A stretch of 21,493 nt of DNA, taken from the NCBI RefSeq assembly GCF_000720635.1, contig NZ_JOCF01000104.1:1-21493 (forward strand), written 5' to 3'. Under the pieces are notes generated by a model. That model was given only the letters and a program-made list of their open reading frames with translations. It made no database searches and was not told the origin of the DNA. Both the position numbers and the translations under genes were made by a program. This DNA comes from Streptomyces sp. NRRL WC-3742. GTDB lineage: Bacteria > Actinomycetota > Actinomycetes > Streptomycetales > Streptomycetaceae. Below, one piece after another: positions 15,560 to 21,493 of this stretch. The stretch's first letter is position 1. Each line of letters opens with the position of its first letter.

Positions 15560-15590
15560 GGGCTCGGCCGTCCGGGGGTGGCGGGTCATC

Positions 15591-15604
15591 CGTTCGGCCG
15601 AACG
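15591..15604. promoter_or_regulatory. 14-bp palindrome upstream of ahpE
   Basis: CGTTCGGCCGAACG is a perfect palindrome 75 bp upstream of the ahpE start. It shares the half-site GTTCG...CGAAC with the palindrome at 15543-15559 but with closer spacing, so the two may be related sites. Confidence 0.45.
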
Positions 15605-15678
15605 CCCGGCAACGGATGCGAGGATGAGGCGCGTCGCGCCCCCCGCGCGGCCCGCTCGCGTCAGAAAGGCTCCCGCTC

Positions 15679-16137
15679 ATGGCCATCGAGGTCGGCTCCC
15701 AGGCTCCGGACTTCGAGCTGAACGACCAGCACGGGCAGAGCGTGCGCCTCGCCGACTTCCGGGGCCGCAAGGCCGTCCTCCTGGTGTTCTACCCGTTCGC
15801 CTTCACCGGCGTCTGCACCGGCGAGCTGGGGGAGGTCCAGCGCGAGCTGGACGGGCTGCAGAACGAGGACGTGCAGGTGCTCGGGCTCTCCTGCGACTCC
15901 CAGTTCGGCCAGCGGGTCTTCGCCGACCGGGAGGGGCTGGGCTTCCCGCTGCTCGCCGACTTCTGGCCGCACGGCGCCGTCGCCCGCGCCTACGGCGTGC
16001 TGGACGAGGAGCGCGGCTGCCCGCTGCGCGGCAGCTTCGTGATCGACCGCGCCGGGACGGTGCGCTGGAGCGTCGTGAACGGCCTCCCGGACGCCCGGGA
16101 CGTGCGGGAGTACCTGAAGGCCCTCGCGTCCCTCTGA
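15679..16137 (+). CDS. ahpE: AhpE-type peroxiredoxin
   Basis: This is a 152-aa cytosolic thiol peroxidase that reduces H2O2, organic peroxides or peroxynitrite. The peroxidatic cysteine is C46 in [12 protein letters not shown], with T43 and R117 completing the peroxiredoxin active-site trio. [17 protein letters not shown] (91-107) is characteristic of the actinobacterial AhpE subgroup, whose Mycobacterium member is a one-Cys enzyme. Two more cysteines, C72 (LSCDS) and C114 (RGCPLRG), are present; either might act as resolving thiol, so the one-Cys mechanism should not be assumed. The ATG has GAAAGG 9 bp upstream. The gene follows DUF3052 but has its own upstream region containing two palindromes and the 11-bp array, and precedes the terD genes. 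Confidence 0.93.
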   Translation: MAIEVGSQAPDFELNDQHGQSVRLADFRGRKAVLLVFYPFAFTGVCTGELGEVQRELDGLQNEDVQVLGLSCDSQFGQRVFADREGLGFPLLADFWPHGAVARAYGVLDEERGCPLRGSFVIDRAGTVRWSVVNGLPDARDVREYLKALASL

Positions 16138-16289
16138 GACCCGCGCGGCCGGTTCTCAGGTGCGGGCGGGAACCGGGTACTACGCTCGGGCCGTTGGCGG
16201 AGTGGGGCGTACGTCCGATTCCGGACGCCGCCGCCCGGTACCGCACCACCCGGGGGCACCGAGCGTGCCTCCCGAATCTTGGAGGGCAA

Positions 16290-16865
16290 GTGGGAGTCAG
16301 CCTCAGCAAGGGCGGCAACGTCTCGCTCACGAAGGAGGCCCCGGGTCTCCAGGCCGTCGTCGTCGGCCTGGGCTGGGACGCCCGGACCACCACGGGGACG
16401 GACTTCGACCTGGACGCGAGCGCACTGCTCTGCAACGAGCAGGGCAAGGTCGCCTCGGACGGCAACTTCGTCTTCTTCAACAACCTGAAGAGCCCCGAGG
16501 GCTCGGTCGAGCACACCGGGGACAACCTCACCGGCGAGGGCGAGGGCGACGACGAGTCGATCAAGGTCAACCTGGTCGGCGTCCCCGCGGACGTCCAGAA
16601 GATCGTCTTCCCGGTGTCGATCTACGACGCCGAGAGCCGCGGCCAGAGCTTCGGCCAGGTCCGCAACGCCTACATCCGCGTGGTGAACCAGGCGAACAAC
16701 GCCGAGCTGGCGCGCTACGACCTCTCGGAGGACGCCTCGACCGAGACCGCGATGGTCTTCGGTGAGCTGTACCGCAGCGGCGGCGAGTGGAAGTTCCGCG
16801 CCATCGGCCAGGGCTACGCCTCCGGCCTGCGCGGCATCGCCCAGGACTTCGGCGTGAACGTCTGA
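16290..16865 (+). CDS. terD: TerD family calcium-binding stress protein (copy 1)
   Basis: This encodes 191 aa of the TerD family, found with tellurite, oxidative-stress and phage-inhibition phenotypes; structurally studied members bind Ca2+ and have a beta-sandwich fold. It begins [19 protein letters not shown] and has the usual [16 protein letters not shown] (38-48), [19 protein letters not shown] (64-82) and acidic EGEGDDE (83-89) loops, and ends in [13 protein letters not shown]. All the acidic calcium-site residues I can place are kept. The GTG start at 16290 has GGAGGG 3-4 nt upstream, a short spacing; the protein N-terminus aligns with copy 2. A stretch of 59 nt is identical to copy 2. 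It ends just before a terminator. Confidence 0.93.
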   Translation: MGVSLSKGGNVSLTKEAPGLQAVVVGLGWDARTTTGTDFDLDASALLCNEQGKVASDGNFVFFNNLKSPEGSVEHTGDNLTGEGEGDDESIKVNLVGVPADVQKIVFPVSIYDAESRGQSFGQVRNAYIRVVNQANNAELARYDLSEDASTETAMVFGELYRSGGEWKFRAIGQGYASGLRGIAQDFGVNV

Positions 16866-16930
16866 CGAACCAGCACGGATTCTCGGGCGTCAGGACCCTT
16901 GTCGGGCAAGGGTTCGACGCACGACATCCC

Positions 16931-16967
16931 GGGACGGCCCCGGACCATCGCGGTCCGGGGCCGTTCC
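16931..16967 (+). terminator. Terminator between the two terD genes
   Basis: 16-bp arms 16931-16946 and 16952-16967 with one G-T pair and a 5-nt loop, 66 bp past the first terD stop. It implies the second terD has its own promoter in 16968-17100, where AGTTCAG is repeated at 17003 and 17012. Confidence 0.85.
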
Positions 16968-17100
16968 GCCTCCGGAGCGCCCCGGTGCGCTGGGAGGATG
17001 TGAGTTCAGGAAGTTCAGTCGGCCCGCACGGGCCGGCCGGGGCTGCGGGGGTTTACACCTTTAGGGCGCCCCGGGAGAAGGAAAGGGAGGATGGACGGTC

Positions 17101-17679
17101 ATGGTGGTCAAGCTCGCCAAGGGCGGCAACGTCTCGCTCAGCAAGGTCGCGCCGAACCTGACGCAGGTCCAGATCGGCCTCGGCTGGTCCGCCCGCAAGA
17201 CCACGGGCGCCCCGTTCGACCTCGACGCCAGCGCACTGATCTGCGGCGGAGGGCGGGTGCTCGGTGACGAGTACTTCGTCTTCTACAACAACCTGAAGAG
17301 CCCCGAGGGCTCGGTCGAGCACACCGGGGACAACCTCACCGGCGGCGACGACACCGGCGACGACGAGCTGATGCTGGTCAACCTGGAGCTGGTGCCGCCG
17401 CAAGCGGACAAGATCATCTTCCCGGTGTCGATCTACGAGGCCGAGGCGCGGGAGCAGAGCTTCGGCCGCGTCCGCAACGCGTACATCCGGGTCGTCAACT
17501 CCGTCGACGGCCTGGAGATCGCGCGCTACGACCTGTCCGAGGACGCCTCCTCCGAGACCGCGATGATCTTCGGCGAGCTCTACCGCTACGCGGGCGAGTG
17601 GAAGTTCCGCGCGGTGGGCCAGGGGTACGCCTCGGGCCTGCGGGGGATCGCCCTGGACTTCGGCGTGAACGTGCAGTAG
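17101..17679 (+). CDS. terD: TerD family calcium-binding stress protein (copy 2)
   Basis: This encodes 192 aa, a close paralogue of copy 1: [61 protein letters not shown], acidic DDTGDDE, and a C-terminus GLRGIALDFGVNV. The acidic metal-binding loops are intact. The ATG at 17101 aligns with the start of copy 1, with a GGGAGG 11 bp upstream; an ATG at 17091 is out of frame. Divergence from copy 1 lies mainly in the middle and in surface residues, while one block is identical at the DNA level, hinting at gene conversion or strong constraint. It is followed by the TerC-like membrane gene, the usual TerD-TerC neighbourhood. Confidence 0.93.
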   Translation: MVVKLAKGGNVSLSKVAPNLTQVQIGLGWSARKTTGAPFDLDASALICGGGRVLGDEYFVFYNNLKSPEGSVEHTGDNLTGGDDTGDDELMLVNLELVPPQADKIIFPVSIYEAEAREQSFGRVRNAYIRVVNSVDGLEIARYDLSEDASSETAMIFGELYRYAGEWKFRAVGQGYASGLRGIALDFGVNVQ

Positions 17680-17750
17680 GGCCGAAAAGGGCGAAAATAG
17701 ACCAGTCGCACTCAATCGATCATGAGAACAGAGGGCGGTGCGGGGGTGAC

Positions 17751-17773
17751 CTGACCGGGCCCGGCCCGGTCAG
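17751..17773. terminator. Hairpin between the second terD and the TerC-like gene
   Basis: CTGACCGGGC (17751-17760) and GCCCGGTCAG (17764-17773) are perfect 10-bp arms with a 3-nt loop. It lies 71 bp past the terD stop and 61 bp before the TerC-like GTG. It may terminate terD, or act as an operator or leader structure for the membrane gene. Confidence 0.5.
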
Positions 17774-17834
17774 GCCGTCTCGGGGACGAGGGTTCACCCC
17801 GGCACGGCCAGAACCCGAAAGGTAACCAAGTCCC

Positions 17835-18935
17835 GTGTTCCTCCGCACATTCGGCTGGTCGTTCGCGATCACCGCCATCGGACTGATCGCGGCCGGGCTG
17901 CTCTGGGGAGCCCAAGGCTTCGGCATCGTGCTGATCCTCTCCATCCTGGAGATCTCGCTCTCCTTCGACAACGCGGTGGTCAACGCCACGGTGTTGAAGC
18001 GGATGAACCCGTACTGGCAGAAGATCTTCCTGACCGTGGGCGTGCTCATCGCCGTCTTCGGCATGCGCCTGGTCTTCCCGCTGCTGGTCGTCGGCCTCAC
18101 CGCGAAGCTCAACCCGGCCACGGTCATCGACCTCGCGATGCACTCCGACAAGACCCACGACGGCCTCACCTACGGCCAGTACCTCGAGGCGGCCAACCCC
18201 GCCATCGCGGCCTTCGGCGGCGTCTTCCTGCTGATGATCTTCCTCGACTTCATCTTCGACGAGAAGGAGCACAACTGGCTCGGCTGGCTGGAGCGCCCCC
18301 TGGAGAAGGTCGGCAAGCTCGACGCCCTCTCCAGCGTCGTGGCCCTGGTCGCCCTGGTGCTCGCCTCCCGCTTCTTCGCCGGGGAGCACGCTGAAACGGT
18401 CCTCCTGGCCGGTGTGCTCGGCCTGATCACCTACCTCGCCGTCGGCGGGCTCTCCTCCATCTTCGAATCGGGCCTGGAGGAGGAGGCCGAGCGCGAGGAG
18501 GAGGCCGAGAAGTCCGGCAAGTCGGTCGTCCAGGTCGCCGGCAAGGCCGCGTTCTTCCTCTTCCTGTACCTCGAGGTCCTGGACGCCTCCTTCTCCTTCG
18601 ACGGCGTCGTCGGCGCCTTCGCGGTCTCCAGCGACATCTTCCAGATCACCCTGGGCCTCGGCATCGGCGCGATGTACATCCGCTCGCTGACCGTCTTCCT
18701 CGTCCGCAAGGGCACCCTGGACGACTACGTCTACCTCGAGCACGGCGCGCACTACGCGATCGGGGCGCTGGCCGTCATCCTGCTGGTCGGGATCAAGTTC
18801 CACATCCCGGAGATCGTCACCGGCCTGATCGGCGTCGCCTTCATCGGGCTGGCGCTCGGCTCCTCCGTCCTGCGCAACCGGCGCGCGCCGGCGGACGACG
18901 AGGACGCCGGCGAACTGGTCGGCAGCGGGCAGTAG
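17835..18935 (+). CDS. TerC-like integral membrane protein (DUF475 type)
   Basis: This encodes 366 aa with about eight or nine membrane segments. Two halves each carry a TerC-type acidic membrane motif: LEISLSFDNAVV (E39, D45) and LEVLDASFSFDGVV (E247, D250, D256). In TerC proteins such paired acidic residues are thought to form a metal-ion path; family members are linked to manganese efflux and to tellurite resistance. A charged Glu/Lys-rich loop (about 213-230) lies between halves, and the C-terminal tail is short and acidic. The GTG at 17835 is chosen because it opens a membrane segment; the best upstream GAAAGG is about 12 nt away, a long spacing, so the start is less sure than the gene. 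It lies downstream of two terD genes and ends at a convergent terminator. Manganese or another divalent metal is inference. Confidence 0.9.
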   Translation: MFLRTFGWSFAITAIGLIAAGLLWGAQGFGIVLILSILEISLSFDNAVVNATVLKRMNPYWQKIFLTVGVLIAVFGMRLVFPLLVVGLTAKLNPATVIDLAMHSDKTHDGLTYGQYLEAANPAIAAFGGVFLLMIFLDFIFDEKEHNWLGWLERPLEKVGKLDALSSVVALVALVLASRFFAGEHAETVLLAGVLGLITYLAVGGLSSIFESGLEEEAEREEEAEKSGKSVVQVAGKAAFFLFLYLEVLDASFSFDGVVGAFAVSSDIFQITLGLGIGAMYIRSLTVFLVRKGTLDDYVYLEHGAHYAIGALAVILLVGIKFHIPEIVTGLIGVAFIGLALGSSVLRNRRAPADDEDAGELVGSGQ

Positions 18936-18960
18936 TTCCTCCCGTCGGCTACTTCTGCCA

Positions 18961-19012
18961 CACACGCGAACGGCCGCCCTCGGATTTCTCCGGGGGCGGC
19001 CGTTCGCGTGTG
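18961..19012. terminator. Bidirectional terminator between converging genes
   Basis: Perfect 19-bp arms 18961-18979 and 18994-19012 with a 14-nt loop. It starts 26 bp beyond the TerC-like stop and ends 17 bp before the stop of the opposing gene at 19029, so one hairpin can serve both transcripts. Confidence 0.9.
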
Positions 19013-19028
19013 GAGCGGGGGACGGGCC

Positions 19029-20017
19029 TCAGCCGAGCTGCTGCTCGATCGCGCGGAGCTTGCGCTCCAGGGAGTCCAGCTTCGGCATCGACAGGGTGTC
19101 GTCGTCGGAGGTCAGGTCCACCGTCGAGCTGCGCTGGGCCGAGGCGGACGAGGCGGACGAGGAGTACGTCGAGGACGAGTAGCCGGAGGAGTACGAGGAC
19201 TCGACCGCGGCGCGCGGGCGGCGGCCGGCGTCCAGGGCGGCGGGCTCGGTGGTGGCGTCGGACTCCGCGGCTAGAGCAGGCTCCGTAGCGGTCTGGCCGT
19301 CCCCGGCCGCCGTCAGCGCGGGCAGCTGCCGCCCACCGCGGGCCCGGGCCAGCACGCCGCCCTGACGGGAGATCGCCTTCAGCTCGGCCCGCTCGCGGCG
19401 GTCGGCCGTACGGGCGCGGACCTTGGCGTCCATCTTCGCCTGACGCTCCTCGCGCACCTCCTCGACCGCCTCGTCCAGGCTGCGCACGTTCTCCAGCAGC
19501 ATCAGCGACCAGGCCGCGTACGTCTCGCGGGGGGCGCGCAGCCAGCGCACGATGCGGATCTGCGGCAGCGGGCGCGGCACCAGGCCCTGCTCGCGCAGGG
19601 CGGCCTTGCGGGTCTGCTTCAGGGCGCGGTCGAACAGTATGGCCGCCGAGATCGACATGCCGGAGAAGAACTGCGGGGCGCCGGCGTGGCCCAGGCCGCG
19701 CGGGGCGTGGACCCAGTTGAACCAGGCCGAGGCGATGGCGAACACCCAGACCAGCAGGCGGGATCCGAGGGCGGCGTCGCCGTGGCTGGCCTCGAGAGGG
19801 CGGCCGCGACACCGGCGCAGCAGAACAGCAGGGTGTACGAGGAGATGCCGTAGATCATCTCCTTGCGCCGCCTGCGCTCCTCGCTGCGCTCCCAGGAGTC
19901 GCCGCTCTCTTCCTTGTTCGTGTTCTTGAAGCGCAGCGTCGCCATGAGGATGGCGACGAACAGCAGGGCTGCGCCGCCGACGACGGTCCAGACCAGCTGT
20001 ATGGAGGTCAGGTTCAT
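19029..20017 (-). pseudogene. DUF2637-like membrane protein gene with frameshifting deletion
   Basis: The gene reads in two frames. From the ATG at 20017 one frame encodes NLTSIQLVWTVVGGAALLF (a membrane segment), a charged stretch, then MIYGISSYTLLFCCAGVAAALS before running off at about 19795. The neighbouring frame then continues with EASHGDAALGSRLLVWVFA, SAWFNWVHAPRGLGHAGAPQ, a coiled Glu/Arg-rich region and a Ser-rich C-terminus ending in a leucine/lysine helix (stop 19029). Together these match, from memory, the Streptomyces DUF2637-type (Spd-like) membrane proteins, but a central piece of roughly 40-50 residues between ALS and EASHG is missing. The join lies in CTCGAG at 19791-19796. 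Either a real deletion inactivates the gene or the assembly collapsed. The coding character on both sides is normal, so the loss is recent or artefactual. It is convergent with the TerC-like gene and divergent from the TerA-like gene. Confidence 0.8.
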
Positions 20018-20409
20018 TGCGGGTCGGGCCTCGGGTTTCGGCAGGGGACAGGAACGCGGTGCGACGCACAGGCGGTCAGCTCGCGCCGGGCGAGCAGCGC
20101 CTGACGGATCGTTCGTCACCGCACGGCATGCCCGCGCGTCCGCGCAGGGGCGAACGGGACACCTGTGCGGCTAGACGATATCGCGTCCGAGGGGGCGGCA
20201 TGTTACGGGAGGGCGCGTTCCTCCGGCCAATCGACCCGCCGGGAGCCGTGCGGGGCCGTGCGGGAGCCGGTCGGGCGGCCCGGCGGTGAGCGCGGGGCGG
20301 CTGCGCGGGGTAGGGGAGGGGAAACTTTGGGTATCCGAGGGCCGGGCCGATGCCCGATCATGGTTCGGCGTACCGTCAGATCGCCTGACGGGCAGGGGGA
20401 GGGGACGGG
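20018..20409. other. Divergent promoter region between the DUF2637-like and TerA-like genes
   Basis: These 392 bp hold promoters for both divergent genes. Inverted repeats are GCTCGC-5-GCGAGC at 20079-20095 and CCGTCAG-5-CTGACGG at 20373-20391. GGGTAT at 20329-20334 resembles the -10 of stress (SigB-type) promoters in Streptomyces, but a matching -35 is not clear. No coding sequence is convincing here. Confidence 0.5.
20373..20391 (+). promoter_or_regulatory. Inverted repeat in the leader of the TerA-like gene
   Basis: CCGTCAG (20373-20379) and CTGACGG (20385-20391) are perfect 7-bp arms around ATCGC, ending 18 bp before the ATG at 20410 and just upstream of the GGGGAGGGG ribosome binding site. 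It could be an operator or a small leader hairpin affecting translation. Confidence 0.45.
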
Positions 20410-21156
20410 ATGGTCTCGATCTGGGAGTACCTGCGCGGGGACAAGAGCTACACCTTCGACAATCCGGGCGGCCAGCACAAGGTCACGCTGACCCGGTCGT
20501 CCCCGCAGCACGCGATCACCGGCTCGGCGGCCACCACCGGCTACCTCTACGTCAACCTGCACTGGACGACCCGGTCGGGGGCGGTGCGGCCGAGCGCCCG
20601 GGACAGCCTCAAACGGTTCTTCAGCCCGCGCATCTTCAGCCCGCGGGAGCCCGACGGGGCCCAGGGCGTCCAGCTCAACGTCGACCTCGACCTGGCGTGC
20701 ATGTACGAACTCTCCGACGGCAGCCGGGGCGTGGTGCAGCCGCTCGGCGACTTCTTCGGGGACCTGCGCGAGCCGCCGTACATCAAGCTCAGCGGCGACG
20801 ACCAGTACGGGGCGCCCTCCGGGGAGACGATGTACGTCAACCTGGAGAAGAAGGAGAACTTCAAACGGCTGCTGATCTTCGTCTACATCTACGACGGGAC
20901 GCCGGCCTTCGACCAGACGCACGCCGTGGTGACGATCGTGCCGCAGACCGGGCCGCGGATCGAGATCAAGCTCGACGAGCGGGCGCGGGCGGCGCGCTCC
21001 TGCGCGGTGGTGCTGATCGAGAACGCGGGGGACAACCAGCTGACCGTGCGGCGCGAGGTGCGGTACGTCAACGGGTTCCAGGCGGACATAGACCGGCTGT
21101 ACGGGTTCGGGATGCAGTGGCAGCGCGGGTACAAGGAGCGGGGCGGGGCGGAGTGA
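20410..21156 (+). CDS. TerA-like tellurium-resistance/TerD-superfamily protein
   Basis: This encodes 248 aa, cytosolic, with no signal peptide. It resembles the TerA/TerF side of the TerD superfamily: VQLNVDLDLACMYELSDG, GVVQPLGDFFGDLREPPYIKL, the acidic loop SGDDQYGAPSGETMYVNLEK, then FKRLLIFVYIYDGTPAFDQT and VRYVNGFQADIDRLYGFGMQW at the C-terminus. Such proteins travel with TerD and TerC genes and are thought to form metal-dependent stress complexes at the membrane. The ATG has GGGGAGGGG about 7 bp upstream. It is separated from the terD-TerC group only by the damaged DUF2637-like gene, so all these belong to one stress neighbourhood. Exact role in tellurite resistance, metal handling or phage defence is not readable from sequence. 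Confidence 0.87.
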   Translation: MVSIWEYLRGDKSYTFDNPGGQHKVTLTRSSPQHAITGSAATTGYLYVNLHWTTRSGAVRPSARDSLKRFFSPRIFSPREPDGAQGVQLNVDLDLACMYELSDGSRGVVQPLGDFFGDLREPPYIKLSGDDQYGAPSGETMYVNLEKKENFKRLLIFVYIYDGTPAFDQTHAVVTIVPQTGPRIEIKLDERARAARSCAVVLIENAGDNQLTVRREVRYVNGFQADIDRLYGFGMQWQRGYKERGGAE

Positions 21157-21190
21157 CGCGGCCCCGCCCGGCTGCTCGGCGGCGCTGGCT

Positions 21191-21224
21191 GGGCTACCCG
21201 GGGTATCTGGGCTATCTGGGCTAG
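21191..21224. repeat. Short 9-bp-period repeat after the TerA-like gene
   Basis: GGGCTACCC, then GGGTATCT, GGGCTATCT and GGGCTAG follow one another at 21191-21224, overlapping the stop of the minus-strand gene at 21221. It is a minor low-complexity tract; 21157-21220 otherwise holds nothing I can name. Confidence 0.6.
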
Positions 21225-21493
21225 CGGGGCTGGAACTGCGGGCCCTGCGGGGGCAGGGCGAACTCCTCGGCGGGCTGGGTGGCCGGGGGCGCGGGCGGCT
21301 GGACCGGGGGCTGGGCGGGCGGCTGGTGGCCGGTGCCGTGCGGCGGGTAGCCGTAGCCGCCGGTGTTCGGCTGCCCGTAGGTCGTGGCGGGCGGCTGGGG
21401 CGGGTACGGGTGGTGGGGGCCCGGGTAGCCGTAGCCGCCGCTGTTGGGGTGGCCGTAGTTCGTCGGCGCGGGTGCCGGGGGGTAGCCGTAGCC
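21221..21493 (-). CDS. C-terminal part of a Gly/Tyr/Pro/Gln-rich protein (runs off the right edge)
   Basis: Reading leftward from the window edge there is an open frame of 90 codons ending at TAG (21221-21223). It encodes three GGYGYP or GYGYP motifs (the first cut by the edge) separated by Pro/His/Gln-rich spacers (TNYGHPNS, TTYGQPNT), then PPAQPPVQPPAPPATQPAEE and a tail FALPPQGPQFQPR. Codon use is typical of the neighbours and there is no stop, so it is a real 3' end rather than a shadow. Such low-complexity tails are common at one end of Streptomyces membrane or TerD/von Willebrand-type proteins. The identity of the folded part lies outside the window. Confidence 0.75.
   Translation of the reverse strand, partial: GYGYPPAPAPTNYGHPNSGGYGYPGPHHPYPPQPPATTYGQPNTGGYGYPPHGTGHQPPAQPPVQPPAPPATQPAEEFALPPQGPQFQPR

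Larger units (their letters stand above)
15314..15678. other. Intergenic gap with terminator, 11-bp-period array and palindromes
   Basis: These 365 bp lie between the DUF3052 gene and ahpE. From left to right they hold a 20-bp-stem terminator (15343-15388), an array of 11-bp units (15426-15546), a 17-bp palindrome (15543-15559) and a 14-bp palindrome (15591-15604), then the ahpE leader. The open frames that cross the region read through the 11-bp repeat and are unlikely to be genes. Confidence 0.7.

Noticed and set aside
15543..15604. Possible LexA box upstream of ahpE
   Set aside because: Actinobacterial LexA sites read GAAC-N4-GTTC; here the half-sites are in the opposite order (GTTC...GAAC).
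15067..15627. Open frame through the 11-bp array
   Set aside because: The Arg/Gly/Pro-rich product follows from the GC repeat; the 11-bp period would shift frame each unit and there is no suitable start.
17680..17834. Possible manganese (yybP-ykoY) riboswitch before the TerC-like gene
   Set aside because: The gap is short and I see only one simple hairpin, without the multi-helix layout or conserved loops of that riboswitch.
1..21493. CRISPR arrays, insertion sequences, tRNA/rRNA genes, prophage
   Set aside because: No regularly spaced direct repeats with unique spacers, transposase or integrase motifs, tRNA cloverleaf or rRNA sequence was recognised on either strand.

Overview
The window is chromosomal DNA from a high-GC filamentous actinomycete, most likely Streptomyces or a close relative such as Kitasatospora. 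This rests on the very high G+C with G/C at third codon positions, frequent GTG starts, long GC-rich terminator hairpins between genes, and gene content (homodimeric pyruvate dehydrogenase AceE, DUF3052, AhpE-type peroxiredoxin, TerD/TerC-like genes, DUF1023 hydrolases). The genus call comes from the sequence and remembered synteny, not from a database search.

Left part (1-8.7 kb, genes on the minus strand). Two secreted DUF1023-type alpha/beta hydrolase paralogues (116-1327 and 7494-8627) bracket two operons. One operon encodes a secreted galactose/glyoxal-oxidase-like radical copper oxidase (4072-5982) followed 24 bp later by a DyP-type peroxidase (1651-4047). The peroxidase has a Gly-Gln-Thr linker and four C-terminal repeats that look like a hemopexin-type four-bladed propeller. 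The oxidase makes H2O2 and the peroxidase uses it, so the pair is a plausible oxidase-peroxidase couple. The second operon is the second hydrolase followed by an integral-membrane acyltransferase.

Middle part (8.7-14.4 kb, minus strand). A NarL-type two-component system (kinase 9427-10731, regulator 8756-9430, 4-bp overlap) lies downstream of a TetR regulator and aceE. The same 16-mer, CGGGGTGATACCCGGG, occurs upstream of the kinase gene and upstream of the hydrolase-acyltransferase operon, suggesting one regulator controls both.

Right part (14.9-21.5 kb, mostly plus strand). A DUF3052 gene, ahpE, two terD paralogues, a TerC-like/DUF475 membrane protein and a TerA-like gene form a redox and metal/tellurite-type stress neighbourhood next to aceE. 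A convergent DUF2637-like membrane-protein gene between the TerC-like and TerA-like genes carries a frameshifting internal deletion. The right edge holds the 3' end of a Gly/Tyr/Pro/Gln-rich protein gene on the minus strand. An unusual array of about eleven 11-bp units lies in the gap before ahpE.

No rRNA, tRNA, CRISPR array, insertion sequence or phage gene was recognised. The least expected content is the DyP-hemopexin-like fusion paired with a copper-radical oxidase, the shared 16-mer operator candidate, and the 11-bp-period array.
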